Below are positions 1 through 7,331 of a stretch of 55,434 nt of DNA, piece by piece. Numbering within the stretch: the first letter of the stretch is position 1; every line of letters starts with the position of its first letter. The stretch comes from a virus, in IMG/VR virus record IMGVR_UViG_3300047471_000544, positions 1 to 55,434 of that record; one strand, written 5' to 3'. The position numbers and the translations under genes were made by a program. A model generated the notes under the pieces. It made no database searches. It was given only the letters and a program-made list of their open reading frames with translations, and was not told where the DNA came from.

Positions 1-153
1 CGCGAGGCGCTGCGCGAGCTGGCGATGCGCAAGCGGCTCTATCCGCGGTGGGTCGAGAAGGGCGCGATGACCGCGAAGGATGCCGCTCAAAAGATCGCGC
101 TCATGGAGGCGATCGCCGCCGACTACGCCAAGTTCACCGAGAAGCTGCTATGA
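1..153 (+). CDS. Phage protein, 3' end only
   Basis: The reading frame is open from the first base to the TGA at 151-153, giving the last 50 residues of a protein that starts outside the window. The visible part is charged and helical, with a stretch rich in Ala, Lys and Glu, and has no motif I can name. The stop overlaps the next start as ATGA, so it is co-translated with the early operon that follows. Small proteins of this kind are common in rhizobial phages, but the function is unknown to me. Confidence 0.6.
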   Translation, partial: REALRELAMRKRLYPRWVEKGAMTAKDAAQKIALMEAIAADYAKFTEKLL

Positions 154-545
154 GGTCCGTGCTGCCTGAGCGCCTCGAGCGCGGCAGGTTCACCAGCGGC
201 CGGCTGGCGAGCAATAGCTCCTACGGTCCAGAGGGCGCCTTCCGCATCCAGGGGCCATGCGGCGAGGAGCTCACGATCATCGCCAGCAGCGGCCAGTTAA
301 TCGCCGCCCGCGGGTGGGAGCACGTCAGCGTCTCGCTACGACGGCGCAATCCAAACTGGCAGGAAATGTGCTTTGTCAAAGACCTGTTCTGGGACAAGCA
401 CGAGACGGTCGTGCAATTCCATCCCGCTGAATCGGATTACGTCAACAATCACGCGCACTGCCTGCATTTGTGGAAGCACAAAGACGGACACGCGCTGCCG
501 CCGTCGTTGCTGGTCGGCGTCAAGGCGCTTGGAGTGCTGGCATGA
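150..545 (+). CDS. DUF7694-type phage protein
   Basis: 131 aa. The start at 150 is chosen because it overlaps the upstream stop (ATGA); an upstream in-frame ATG at 48 would run deep into the previous gene. The C-terminal two thirds contain the pattern W-E-H-V-S-V-S-L, then P-N-W-Q-E-M-C-F-V-K-D-L-F-W, then V-V-Q-F-H-P and a Y-V-N ... C-L-H-L-W block, which I recognise from the DUF7694 family of small phage proteins. The role is unknown. It sits in an early operon and its stop overlaps the resolvase start. There is no equivalent in front of the second operon copy, where a homing endonuclease occupies that place. Confidence 0.7.
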   Translation: MRSVLPERLERGRFTSGRLASNSSYGPEGAFRIQGPCGEELTIIASSGQLIAARGWEHVSVSLRRRNPNWQEMCFVKDLFWDKHETVVQFHPAESDYVNNHAHCLHLWKHKDGHALPPSLLVGVKALGVLA

Positions 546-1090
546 CCAACGTGCTCGCCCTCGACCTCGCGACCGTCACCGGCTATGCGCGCGGCGTCGT
601 CGGTGGCACGCCCATCGCCGGCTCGGTGCGCTTCGGTACGCGCGAGGCGAGCGACGGTGAGGTATTCGGCCAGGCCATCGGCTGGATGAGCAAGCTGTTG
701 GCGATGCAGGCGCTGCCGGACGTCATCGTGGTCGAGGCCATGCTGCCGCCCGGCGCCAAGGTCGGCGCGACCAATTCCTCGACCCGCGACCGGCTCGCCG
801 GCCTGCACGCCATCGTCCGCGGCGTCGCGCATATCCGCGGCATCAGCGAGATCGCCTGCTATTCGGTCGGCGACATCCGGCATCATTTCATCGGCGAGCG
901 CAGCTTGCGGCGCGCGCAGGCCAAGGCGGCGATCGTCTTGCGCTGCGAGATGCTTGGCTGGCAGGCCGTGGACAATAACGCTGCAGATGCGTTGGCCGCC
1001 TGGTCCTTTGCCTGCTCGCTCATCGATCCGACGCAGGCGCTCAAAGTGTCGCCGCTGTTCAACAAGCAACTGCGGGTGCATGTGCAATGA
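542..1090 (+). CDS. RuvC-like Holliday junction resolvase
   Basis: 182 aa with an RNase H-like fold. Likely catalytic acidic residues are D8 in VLALDLATVTG, E65 in VIVVEAML and D149 in NNAADALA, matching the spacing of RuvC-type endonucleases. Such phage enzymes resolve branched DNA made during replication and recombination before packaging. The start at 542 overlaps the DUF7694 stop and the stop overlaps the next ATG. A close homologue lies at 48778-49329; there the first codons have been replaced by different but synonymous codons next to a homing endonuclease gene. Family call is firm; substrate is inferred. Confidence 0.8.
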   Translation: MTNVLALDLATVTGYARGVVGGTPIAGSVRFGTREASDGEVFGQAIGWMSKLLAMQALPDVIVVEAMLPPGAKVGATNSSTRDRLAGLHAIVRGVAHIRGISEIACYSVGDIRHHFIGERSLRRAQAKAAIVLRCEMLGWQAVDNNAADALAAWSFACSLIDPTQALKVSPLFNKQLRVHVQ

Positions 1091-1278
1091 CCGAGCGCTA
1101 CCAATGGACCTATGCCTATGCCGCGCGCGGCGAGCGGCTCGAGGATTTTCTGCGGCTCGGCTGGACGCCGCACGACAGCCTGGCAAACACCGCGCATGAG
1201 CAATATGCCGTCCTGGTCGAATGGTTGTGCGATTGCCATTGCCCATTTCCGCCCAAAGTAGAACGGAACACTCGATGA
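1087..1278 (+). CDS. Small conserved early protein
   Basis: 63 aa, no recognised domain. It begins MTERYQWTYAYA and contains a C-D-C-H-C-P cluster near the C terminus that might bind metal. The start overlaps the resolvase stop (ATGA) and its stop overlaps the next start. In the second operon (49326) the same protein has lost its stop codon and runs in frame into a cytosine methyltransferase. Conservation in both copies supports it being translated; function unknown. Confidence 0.7.
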   Translation: MTERYQWTYAYAARGERLEDFLRLGWTPHDSLANTAHEQYAVLVEWLCDCHCPFPPKVERNTR

Positions 1279-1484
1279 CGACATCAGCCGAAACAACGGG
1301 ACGCCTGCGGCCGGCCTATCACCGCTGGCGCAAATGCCCTATTCGCCTCGAGGCCGAGGACTTCGCGCGACTCTGCCATGCCGCCGGCATGCGCGGCGTC
1401 GGGCCGGTCGAGCTGCTCGAGCGCATCGTCAAGGAAACGCTGCGCGCCAATCTCATCGATGCCGTGCTGGACGATAAGCAATGA
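1275..1484 (+). CDS. Small conserved early protein
   Basis: 69 aa, start overlapping the preceding stop. Basic N-terminal half followed by an amphipathic helix region (LLERIVKETLRANLIDAVL). It is nearly identical to the 70-residue protein at 50366-50578, which differs by one inserted residue near position 11. No domain recognised; it could be a small DNA-binding or partner protein of the adjacent replication ATPase, but nothing in the sequence proves that. Confidence 0.7.
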   Translation: MTTSAETTGRLRPAYHRWRKCPIRLEAEDFARLCHAAGMRGVGPVELLERIVKETLRANLIDAVLDDKQ

Positions 1485-1690
1485 GCGGCGATCGCATTGC
1501 GCCCGTTCTGGTCCTGCGTGCTCGAGCCGAGGCGTGGTCTTTGCTGTTTCGCTGCGGCGAATTCACGCTCGGCGACGCGCTCGACCCGCTGTTCGCCTAT
1601 GCCCATAAGGCCGGTCTGGTCAAAACGCTGGGCACGGAAGCGATTGAGAACATCGTCTACGACGCATTCGGAATCGAGCCTTCTGCATGA
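1481..1690 (+). CDS. Small conserved early protein
   Basis: 69 aa, overlapping both neighbours by 4 nt. Leucine-rich and mildly acidic in its second half (LGDALDPLFAYAHKAGLV). The copy at 50575-50784 is the same length with only a few changes. No domain recognised. Its position directly before the replication ATPase in both operons suggests a helper role in replication, which is inference only. Confidence 0.7.
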   Translation: MSGDRIAPVLVLRARAEAWSLLFRCGEFTLGDALDPLFAYAHKAGLVKTLGTEAIENIVYDAFGIEPSA

Positions 1691-3090
1691 CAGAACGAGG
1701 CCAATTCACGCGAGGTTTTGCGACATGGAAAAGCATCCTGGCGCCAGTCCAAGACGTTGAGCGTCGCATGGCGATCTTCGAAAGCATGGCGCTCGAGGTT
1801 GCTGGCTACGTTGCCAAGGGCCTCAATAAGGGAACGGCGATCGATGAACTCTACTCGACCGCGCAAGCCAATGGCCTGGTCGGACATTTCGGCGAGGACG
1901 GTGTGCAGGCGCGCATCGCACACGGCTTTGAGAAGGGTGAGCATATCGAAGAGCCGGGCAAGGCAAATGGCGTCAGGCCGCCGAAGCCGCTCAAGCCGCT
2001 GCCGATGATCAACGTCACGCTTTGGGAAGGCGTGTCGCCGCCCGAGCGCCGATGGATCGTGCGCAACCGAATTCCGGCACGCAACGTCACGCTGTTTTCA
2101 GGTGAAGGCGGCGTTGGCAAAACATTACTGACGATGCAGCTCGCGGTCGCCACCGTGCTCGGCCGTGATTGGATCGGCGAATTGCCAGAGCCAGGGCCGG
2201 TCATGTTCATCACAGCTGAAGACGACGAGGATGAAATCCACTTCCGTATGACAAAGATCGTCCAGCACTACGGCACCAGCTTTCGCGCACTCGGTGATCT
2301 GCACTTTCTCAGCCTCGCCGGCAAAGATGCCGTCATGGCCGTGGTCGATGGCAAAGGCATCGTGCGTCCAACACCGCTGTTCGCACAACTTCAAGCCACA
2401 GCGCGTGTGATACGCCCACGCTGGATCGGGCTCGATACCGCCGCCGATATTTTCATATGCGACGAGCGCAACCGCACCGAAGCGCGGCAATGCATCGGCC
2501 TATTGCGCGGCCTGTGCCTCGAGATCGATACCGCAATATTGCTGCTCTCGCATCCAAGCCTCTCAGGCATCGCCAGTGGTAGCGGCATGTCAGGCTCAAC
2601 TGCTTGGAATAATTCAGTCCGATCTAGGCTTTACCTCAAGGCGCCCAACAAGCAGGGCGACGAGGACGACGACGAGTCCGATGTCCGTGTCCTCGAAACC
2701 ATGAAGGCTAATTATGGACCGAAGGGCGAGCCGATCAGGCTGGTCTGGAAAGACGGCCTGCTATTGACTGAGCCCGGATCAACCTCGTTGGAAAAACTTT
2801 CGCACGAAGAAGACGCCAAAGCGATCTTTCTCGCCATCCTCGAGCGGTACAACAAGCAAGACCTGACCGCCAGCGCAACACCGACCGCGCGCAATTTCGC
2901 GCCTACCATTTTTGCCGATCAGCCGGAAGCAAAGGCGCTGCATGCGAAAAAAGCCACTCGCAAACACCTCCTCCGAGCGGCAATGGATTACCTCATGTTT
3001 CAGGATAAAATCTATCAAGCGAACGGGCCGCAATCGAAGCCGAAATCACTGCGGTCGCCATGCCTCTACAAGGCAGGCCAGATGCTATGA
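1687..3090 (+). CDS. RepA-like AAA ATPase / replicative helicase
   Basis: 467 aa. Walker A is GEGGVGKT at residues 139-146, followed by ITAEDDEDE at about 175-183; Walker B ends in D250 (RWIGLD), and a sensor-like LLLSHPS sits around 286-292, followed by GSTAWNNSVRSRL at 303-315. This layout is typical of AAA_25/RepA-type ATPases that act as replicative helicases in phages and plasmids. An extra N-terminal part of about 100 residues and a C-terminal helical part lie outside the core. The gene ends the early operon and is followed at once by a repeat cluster that could be its origin. Copy B is at 50781-52184. Confidence 0.82.
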   Translation: MTERGQFTRGFATWKSILAPVQDVERRMAIFESMALEVAGYVAKGLNKGTAIDELYSTAQANGLVGHFGEDGVQARIAHGFEKGEHIEEPGKANGVRPPKPLKPLPMINVTLWEGVSPPERRWIVRNRIPARNVTLFSGEGGVGKTLLTMQLAVATVLGRDWIGELPEPGPVMFITAEDDEDEIHFRMTKIVQHYGTSFRALGDLHFLSLAGKDAVMAVVDGKGIVRPTPLFAQLQATARVIRPRWIGLDTAADIFICDERNRTEARQCIGLLRGLCLEIDTAILLLSHPSLSGIASGSGMSGSTAWNNSVRSRLYLKAPNKQGDEDDDESDVRVLETMKANYGPKGEPIRLVWKDGLLLTEPGSTSLEKLSHEEDAKAIFLAILERYNKQDLTASATPTARNFAPTIFADQPEAKALHAKKATRKHLLRAAMDYLMFQDKIYQANGPQSKPKSLRSPCLYKAGQML

Positions 3091-3100
3091 GAGGGGGTTT

Positions 3101-3152
3101 CGCACATCTTCGCCACATGCCTTCTCCACATATGAAACTATCTTTTCCACAT
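3101..3152 (+). other. Candidate replication origin repeats, copy A
   Basis: Just after the helicase gene are three 11-mers of the form CTTNNCCACAT (3108-3118, 3121-3131, 3142-3152). The last, TTTTCCACA, fits a relaxed DnaA box and the second, TTCTCCACA, is one base away. A related and longer array with four copies is at the same place in the second operon. Placement next to a RepA-like gene fits an origin; the role is inferred. Confidence 0.45.
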
Positions 3153-3179
3153 CTTTCCTTCTTCCCCCCGTACCCCCAA

Positions 3180-3233
3180 CCCGACCAAAGGAAGAAGGTC
3201 GGGTGTGGAATACCCGACTTCCTTTGGGTCGGG
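3180..3233 (+). promoter_or_regulatory. Long bulged RNA hairpin before NusG-like gene, copy A
   Basis: CCCGACC and AAAGGAAG on the 5' side pair with CTTCCTTT and GGTCGGG on the 3' side, and an inner stem GTCGGGT/ACCCGAC closes a 7-nt loop. The total is about 22 bp with a 1-nt bulge and a 3-nt AAG bulge. A pyrimidine-rich tract precedes it and no T-run follows, so it does not look like an ordinary terminator. The Shine-Dalgarno-like AGGAAG lies inside the stem. The element is kept at 52284-52339. Confidence 0.7.
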
Positions 3234-3298
3234 TTCCCCTGGTATTCGCGCCCCAGAAATTTGACGCCCTCGCCGCAGTCGCGGTAAAGGCAATGGCC

Positions 3299-3826
3299 AT
3301 GACCTTTTGGGCAGTGGCGCAAACCGTCTCGCAGAGGGAAACCTCCGTCGGCATCCGCCTCGCCGAGGAAGGCTTCGAGATCTTCGCCCCGCGGATTCGG
3401 ATCCACATCAACGGTACGCCGCGCATCGTGGCGCTGTTTCCCAGCTACCTGTTCGTGCGGGTGGTCGACCGCTGGCGGGTCATAACCAAGACCATCGGCG
3501 TCCTCGGCCTGATCATGGCCGGCGACCATCCGGCAGCCTGCCCGGACGCCGAAATCGAGAAAATCAAGGGCGCCACCATGCGCAATGGATTGGTACGACT
3601 ACCGAAACCACCAAAAACGCGGGCCTTCAAGCCAGGCCAAAGCGTGCGAATTAACTCAGGCTCCTTCTGCGGCTTCACCGCGATTTACCAGGGTATGAGC
3701 CCCCGCGACCGCGAAATCGTCCTGCTCGAAATGTTCGGCCGCGAGACCCGCATCGAGCTCGGCGCCGGCGATCTCGTGCAATCCGCGGAGCTACCTATTG
3801 CGGTTTTGCCCAATCAGAGCTACTAG
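3299..3826 (+). CDS. NusG/RfaH-type transcription antiterminator
   Basis: 175 aa. Residues 1 to about 100 form an NGN-like domain (FWAVAQTVSQRE, GFEIFAPR, VALFPSYLFV, W-R-V-I-T-K-T-I-G-V), and the end carries a KOW-like part (FKPGQSVRINSGSFCGFTAIYQG, REIVLLEMFGRET). Specialised NusG paralogues ride on RNA polymerase and allow read-through of long operons. The ATG at 3299 is chosen because it is conserved in copy B, whereas ATG 3293 is not; a GTG at 3203 within the hairpin loop is an alternative that would add 32 residues. It ends the early operon and faces the late genes, a good position for a late-gene activator. Confidence 0.8.
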   Translation: MTFWAVAQTVSQRETSVGIRLAEEGFEIFAPRIRIHINGTPRIVALFPSYLFVRVVDRWRVITKTIGVLGLIMAGDHPAACPDAEIEKIKGATMRNGLVRLPKPPKTRAFKPGQSVRINSGSFCGFTAIYQGMSPRDREIVLLEMFGRETRIELGAGDLVQSAELPIAVLPNQSY

Positions 3827-4140
3827 TCGTAAAACGCGTTCAATCAAATCACCATCGCTCGCGTGTATTGGTTTCCTTACATTGTTGTTGGTTTCCATTC
3901 CTCGCATCTATTGAGGGCCAAAATTCACGCCCCTCGACCGCGCGGCGCGCGTTTCCAAATAAACCCCGAATTGCTGTTTCACGTGAAACCTTGTCCCCGC
4001 GCAGGCGGGGAGCCCACAGTTGGCCGCTGGTGCGTTTTGTGCCAAGCCGCTAGGTGGGTGGCGGCCCACCAGAACAAACGCATGGGCGCGCCTGTGGCTT
4101 TGAAGCCGGGGTAGCCTGTGTGCCGGATAGGTGAACCACC
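3827..4140 (+). other. Intergenic region between early and late genes, copy A
   Basis: 314 nt without a convincing gene. The first 200 nt are conserved in copy B, including a GT-rich stretch and the parS palindrome. Copy A has an extra palindromic segment of about 22 nt (CCCCGCGCAGGCGGGG) directly after parS. Homology to copy B stops near 4050. The rest leads to the GTG start at 4141; I see no clear promoter. Confidence 0.6.
3975..3989. promoter_or_regulatory. parS: parS-type palindrome, copy A
   Basis: TGTTTCACGTGAAAC matches 15 of the 16 positions of the chromosomal ParB-binding consensus TGTTTCACGTGAAACA; the 14-bp core GTTTCACGTGAAAC is a perfect palindrome. The same 15 bases occur at 53081-53095 in the other prophage. 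Binding by host ParB is inferred from the match. Confidence 0.7.
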
Positions 4141-5511
4141 GTGAAGCGCAGCCCGAGTAAAATAGCGAAGGAAACGAAGGCACAGCCGGCCGAGCGCGTC
4201 GAGACCCGGTCGCTGGCCGAAATCACGCCCTATCCGCAGAACGCGCGCACGCACACCGACCAGCAGATCGAGCTCCTCGCCAACCTGATGCTGCGCTATG
4301 GCGTCGACCAGCCGATCGTGGTCGACGAGGCCGGCGTCATCCTCAAGGGCCACGGCCGACGGCTGGCGGCGATCAAGGCTGGCTTCGAGTCGTTCCCGGT
4401 GGTGGTGCAGCGCGGGTTGTCCGATGACGACAAGCGCGCGTTGCGCATTGCCGATAACCAGGTCGCGCTGTTGGCCGGCTGGGATCAGCAATTGATGCAG
4501 CTCGAGTTGGGTGAGTTGAAGCTGCACGGGTTCGATCTGCCGCTGCTCGGGTTTGGCGATGCTGAGCTGGCGTCGTTCCTTAATCCGGCCAATCCGGGGC
4601 TGACCGATCCGGACGAGGTTCCGGCGGCGCCCGCGGTCCCGATCAGCAAGCCGGGCGACGTTTGGTTGCTCGGTCGGCACCGTCTGGCTTGCGGCGACGC
4701 GACGATCGCGGCCGATGTGGCTAAGGCGATGGATGGGGCGGAAGCGAATTACGTTTTCACTTCGCCGCCCTATGGGATTAACCTCGAATACGAGCGCGGC
4801 GACAGCCTGGAACAGTTGGTCGAGCTCATCGCTGCGGTAATTGGGACCATCGATACCATTGTTGCGCCTGATGCTTACGCGACTATGAATTACGCCGACA
4901 TCTTCCGCCCAGGCGATGCTGGCTTCACGCCGATGTCCGAGCACTACCACAAGCCGTTTGCGGCGCTGGGTTGGTGCCTGCGGGGCAATAGGGTGTGGTT
5001 CAAGCCGTTCGGGCGACTGTCGCTGGCGTACGGAACATCGACCACCATGAACCTACGCGAGTGGGAATATGTGCGAACTTGGCGGCGAGGTCGCGGTAAG
5101 GAGAAGCTGCGAGAGCATGGGTTGAGTCTGCGCGGCGTGTGGAAGACGTTCGGCGATGACGCCGTCTTGTTGGATTGGAAGCAATACGACACCACCACGG
5201 ATAAGGCGACGCATCCGGCAGCGTTCCCAGTTGTCCTGCCAGTGACGGGGATGCGCTGCTATACCGATGAGAATGGCATTGTGTTTGAGCCATTCTCTGG
5301 CTCGGGCACCACCATCATTGCGGCCGAGATGACCGGACGCGCCTGCCGCGCGCTCGAGATCAATCCGGCCTATGTCGATGTCGCGGTGCTGCGCTGGCAG
5401 AGTTTCACCGGCGAGCAGGCGACGCTGGACGGGCAAACGTTCGATGAGGTCAAGGCCGACCGGCTAGGTAAGCGCCAGCATCAACCCGCAGAGGCCGCGG
5501 TAACGGCATGA
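4141..5511 (+). CDS. ParB-domain DNA methyltransferase
   Basis: 456 aa, GTG start. Residues about 22-130 form a ParB/sulfiredoxin-like domain with the LKGHGRRLA motif (68-76). The remainder is an amino-methyltransferase of the DNA N4/N6 type, with TSPPYG at 207-212 (motif IV) and FSGSGTT at 385-391 (motif I, AdoMet binding). The motif order IV then I fits the beta class. Fused ParB-methyltransferases are frequent just before phage terminase genes and modify phage or host DNA. The stop overlaps the next ATG. The second prophage lacks it; there the P27-type terminase follows directly. Confidence 0.85.
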   Translation: MKRSPSKIAKETKAQPAERVETRSLAEITPYPQNARTHTDQQIELLANLMLRYGVDQPIVVDEAGVILKGHGRRLAAIKAGFESFPVVVQRGLSDDDKRALRIADNQVALLAGWDQQLMQLELGELKLHGFDLPLLGFGDAELASFLNPANPGLTDPDEVPAAPAVPISKPGDVWLLGRHRLACGDATIAADVAKAMDGAEANYVFTSPPYGINLEYERGDSLEQLVELIAAVIGTIDTIVAPDAYATMNYADIFRPGDAGFTPMSEHYHKPFAALGWCLRGNRVWFKPFGRLSLAYGTSTTMNLREWEYVRTWRRGRGKEKLREHGLSLRGVWKTFGDDAVLLDWKQYDTTTDKATHPAAFPVVLPVTGMRCYTDENGIVFEPFSGSGTTIIAAEMTGRACRALEINPAYVDVAVLRWQSFTGEQATLDGQTFDEVKADRLGKRQHQPAEAAVTA

Positions 5512-6047
5512 CGACGCCCCCCGATAAGCCATTCAACTTCGCCGACATTTCCAAATCCCCTGAGCCGTACAAACGCAAGTCGCGGGCGAAAGACCCAAAC
5601 AATCCCACCAAGGGTGGCCGGCCGGCCGGAGCGCTCAACAAGCGCACCATCGCGGCGATCGAGAAAGCCAGAGCGAACGCGCCGGCCGTGCAGAAACTCT
5701 CGCTCACGAGCCTGCGCGAGACCGCGCGCTATCTCGGCTCGGCGATGGCGCTCAAGCAACCGTGGCAGCCCGACGGCCAACCGCGACCAGGCGGCGACTA
5801 CAAGATGTTCATGGAGCTCGCCGTGCTGCAGTTGCGATATCTCGAGGCGATCACGCCTTACGAGGCGCCACGGCTGGCGGCGATCGCGATGATGCCGCAG
5901 GGCGAGCAGCGGCGGACCATCGTCAATTGCACGATTCTCGATGAGCGCGGCGGCAAGGTGTACAGCGACGCGACGATCGAGGGCGATGCAACGGAGGTAG
6001 GGGAAGAGCAGCCGGCCGCCGCCGGTGACGAAGAGGCCGCGGCGTGA
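5508..6047 (+). CDS. Probable terminase small subunit
   Basis: 179 aa, overlapping both neighbours by 4 nt. The N-terminal part has a GGRPAGALNKRT motif seen in phage DNA-packaging proteins of the DUF5681 kind, followed by helices and an acidic Ala-rich tail. Location directly before the large terminase supports a role in recognising phage DNA for packaging. It is unrelated to the P27-type small subunit at 53315. The functional call rests mainly on context. Confidence 0.6.
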   Translation: MTTPPDKPFNFADISKSPEPYKRKSRAKDPNNPTKGGRPAGALNKRTIAAIEKARANAPAVQKLSLTSLRETARYLGSAMALKQPWQPDGQPRPGGDYKMFMELAVLQLRYLEAITPYEAPRLAAIAMMPQGEQRRTIVNCTILDERGGKVYSDATIEGDATEVGEEQPAAAGDEEAAA

Positions 6048-7315
6048 TGCTCGAGCAGGTGCCGCAGGAGATCATCTATCAACGGCCGCCGTTGTATTCC
6101 AAGCAGATGGCGGCGATGTTCGATCCGCGCCGCATCTCCGTTATCGAGGCGAGCAGCAAGAGCGGCAAGACCGTCAGCGGCATTATCTGGCTGTACGAGA
6201 AGGCGCTGCAGGGTGCGCCCGGACAGAACTTCTGGTGGGTTGCGCCGGTGAGCCTGCAGGCGCGTATTGCGTTCAACCGCATGCGGCAGCATTTCGTCGA
6301 CCAGGACGGCCTGCCGATATTCGCCGTCAATCTCAGCGATCACACGCTGACTAACGCGCGCGGCGCCGTCATTGCGTTTCGCAGCGGCGATCATTCGGAC
6401 TCGCTCTACGGCGAGGACGTTTATGCGGCGGTGATCGACGAGGCGTCGCGCTTCAAACAGGAAAGCTGGCACGCCATCCGCTCGACCTTGACGGCAACGC
6501 GCGGGCCAATCCGCATCATCGGCAACGTCAAAGGTCGAAAGAACTGGTTTTACCAGCTCGCGCGCATGGCCGAGGCTGGCTCTCCGGAACTCGGTTACCA
6601 CAAGCTCACGGCCTATGACGCGGTGGCGGCGGGCGTGCTGGCCGACGCAGAGATCGAGTCGGCCAAGACGATGCTACCGGACCATGTGTTTCGCGAGTTG
6701 TATCTCGCCGAGCCGAGCGATGACGAAGGCAATCCGTTTGGCGCCGATCACATTCGCGCTTGCATTGCGCCGCTCTCCGGCAAACCGGCGGTAGCGTGGG
6801 GTTGGGATCTGGCACGCAAGCAAGACTGGACGGTTGGCATCGGGCTTGATGCCGAAGGCTGCGTCTGCGTAGCGCTGCGGTTTCAGAAGCCGTGGTCTGA
6901 GCAAGTCAAGATCATCAAGAAGTTTGTCCATAGCACGCCGGCGCTGATCGACGAGACTGGGGTTGGCGATCCCATCGTGGATGCAATCAAGCGGCCGGAC
7001 CACAGCAGGAGCGGCAATGGCGCCGACGTCTACGAGTTGTCGTGCCCGCGGCTGGAAGGTTTCCGGTTCACCAGCGCATCCAAGCAGATGCTGATGGAGG
7101 GCCTGGCGCTCGCCATCCACGAGCGCAAGATCCGCTTTCCGCAAGGCCCGATCAGCATCGAGTTGGACAATTTCGAATACGAGTTCACGCGGCTCGGCGT
7201 GCGCTATTCGGCGCCGGCGGGCCAGCATGACGACTGCGTTTGCGCGCTTGCGTTGGCGTGGGCGTGCTTCGAACGCAAGAAGCGCGGGTACAATCTCGAT
7301 GCTTTGGCCAGTTAA
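6044..7315 (+). CDS. terL: Terminase large subunit
   Basis: 423 aa. ATPase part: Walker A-like EASSKSGKT (35-43) and Walker B-like AAVIDEAS (128-135). Nuclease part: GWDLARKQDWT near 260, LIDETGVGD, and GQHDDCVCALALA starting at residue 393, the spacing of an RNase H-like gp17-type nuclease. The enzyme pumps DNA into the prohead and cuts it. Its sequence is clearly different from the large terminase at 53801, so the two prophages package with unrelated motors despite near-identical early operons. Confidence 0.85.
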   Translation: MMLEQVPQEIIYQRPPLYSKQMAAMFDPRRISVIEASSKSGKTVSGIIWLYEKALQGAPGQNFWWVAPVSLQARIAFNRMRQHFVDQDGLPIFAVNLSDHTLTNARGAVIAFRSGDHSDSLYGEDVYAAVIDEASRFKQESWHAIRSTLTATRGPIRIIGNVKGRKNWFYQLARMAEAGSPELGYHKLTAYDAVAAGVLADAEIESAKTMLPDHVFRELYLAEPSDDEGNPFGADHIRACIAPLSGKPAVAWGWDLARKQDWTVGIGLDAEGCVCVALRFQKPWSEQVKIIKKFVHSTPALIDETGVGDPIVDAIKRPDHSRSGNGADVYELSCPRLEGFRFTSASKQMLMEGLALAIHERKIRFPQGPISIELDNFEYEFTRLGVRYSAPAGQHDDCVCALALAWACFERKKRGYNLDALAS

Positions 7316-7331
7316 ACCACGGGAGAACTAC

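Larger units (their letters stand above)
542..4050 (+). repeat. Early-operon homology block, copy A
   Basis: This block is matched gene for gene by 48778-53135: resolvase, two or three small genes, AAA ATPase, repeat cluster, hairpin, NusG-like gene and parS palindrome. Proteins are nearly identical (the ATPases are both 467 aa, the NusG-like proteins both 175 aa). Homology ends about 60 bp past the parS site; beyond it the terminase genes are unrelated. Copy B additionally holds a methyltransferase cassette. Scattered substitutions and indels show that the copies have diverged, so this is not an assembly echo. Confidence 0.9.

Noticed and set aside
3101-3152. Repeat cluster as a CRISPR array
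   Set aside because: Units are 11 bp with irregular short spacers; far too small for CRISPR, and no cas genes are present.
2912-3298. N-terminal extension of the NusG-like gene from inside the ATPase gene
   Set aside because: Sequence is Arg/Ser-rich shadow of the ATPase frame. Only a GTG at 3203 remains a possible alternative start.
3863-4114. Short frames in the gap before the ParB-methyltransferase
   Set aside because: They cross the parS palindrome, lack ribosome binding sites and are not kept in copy B.
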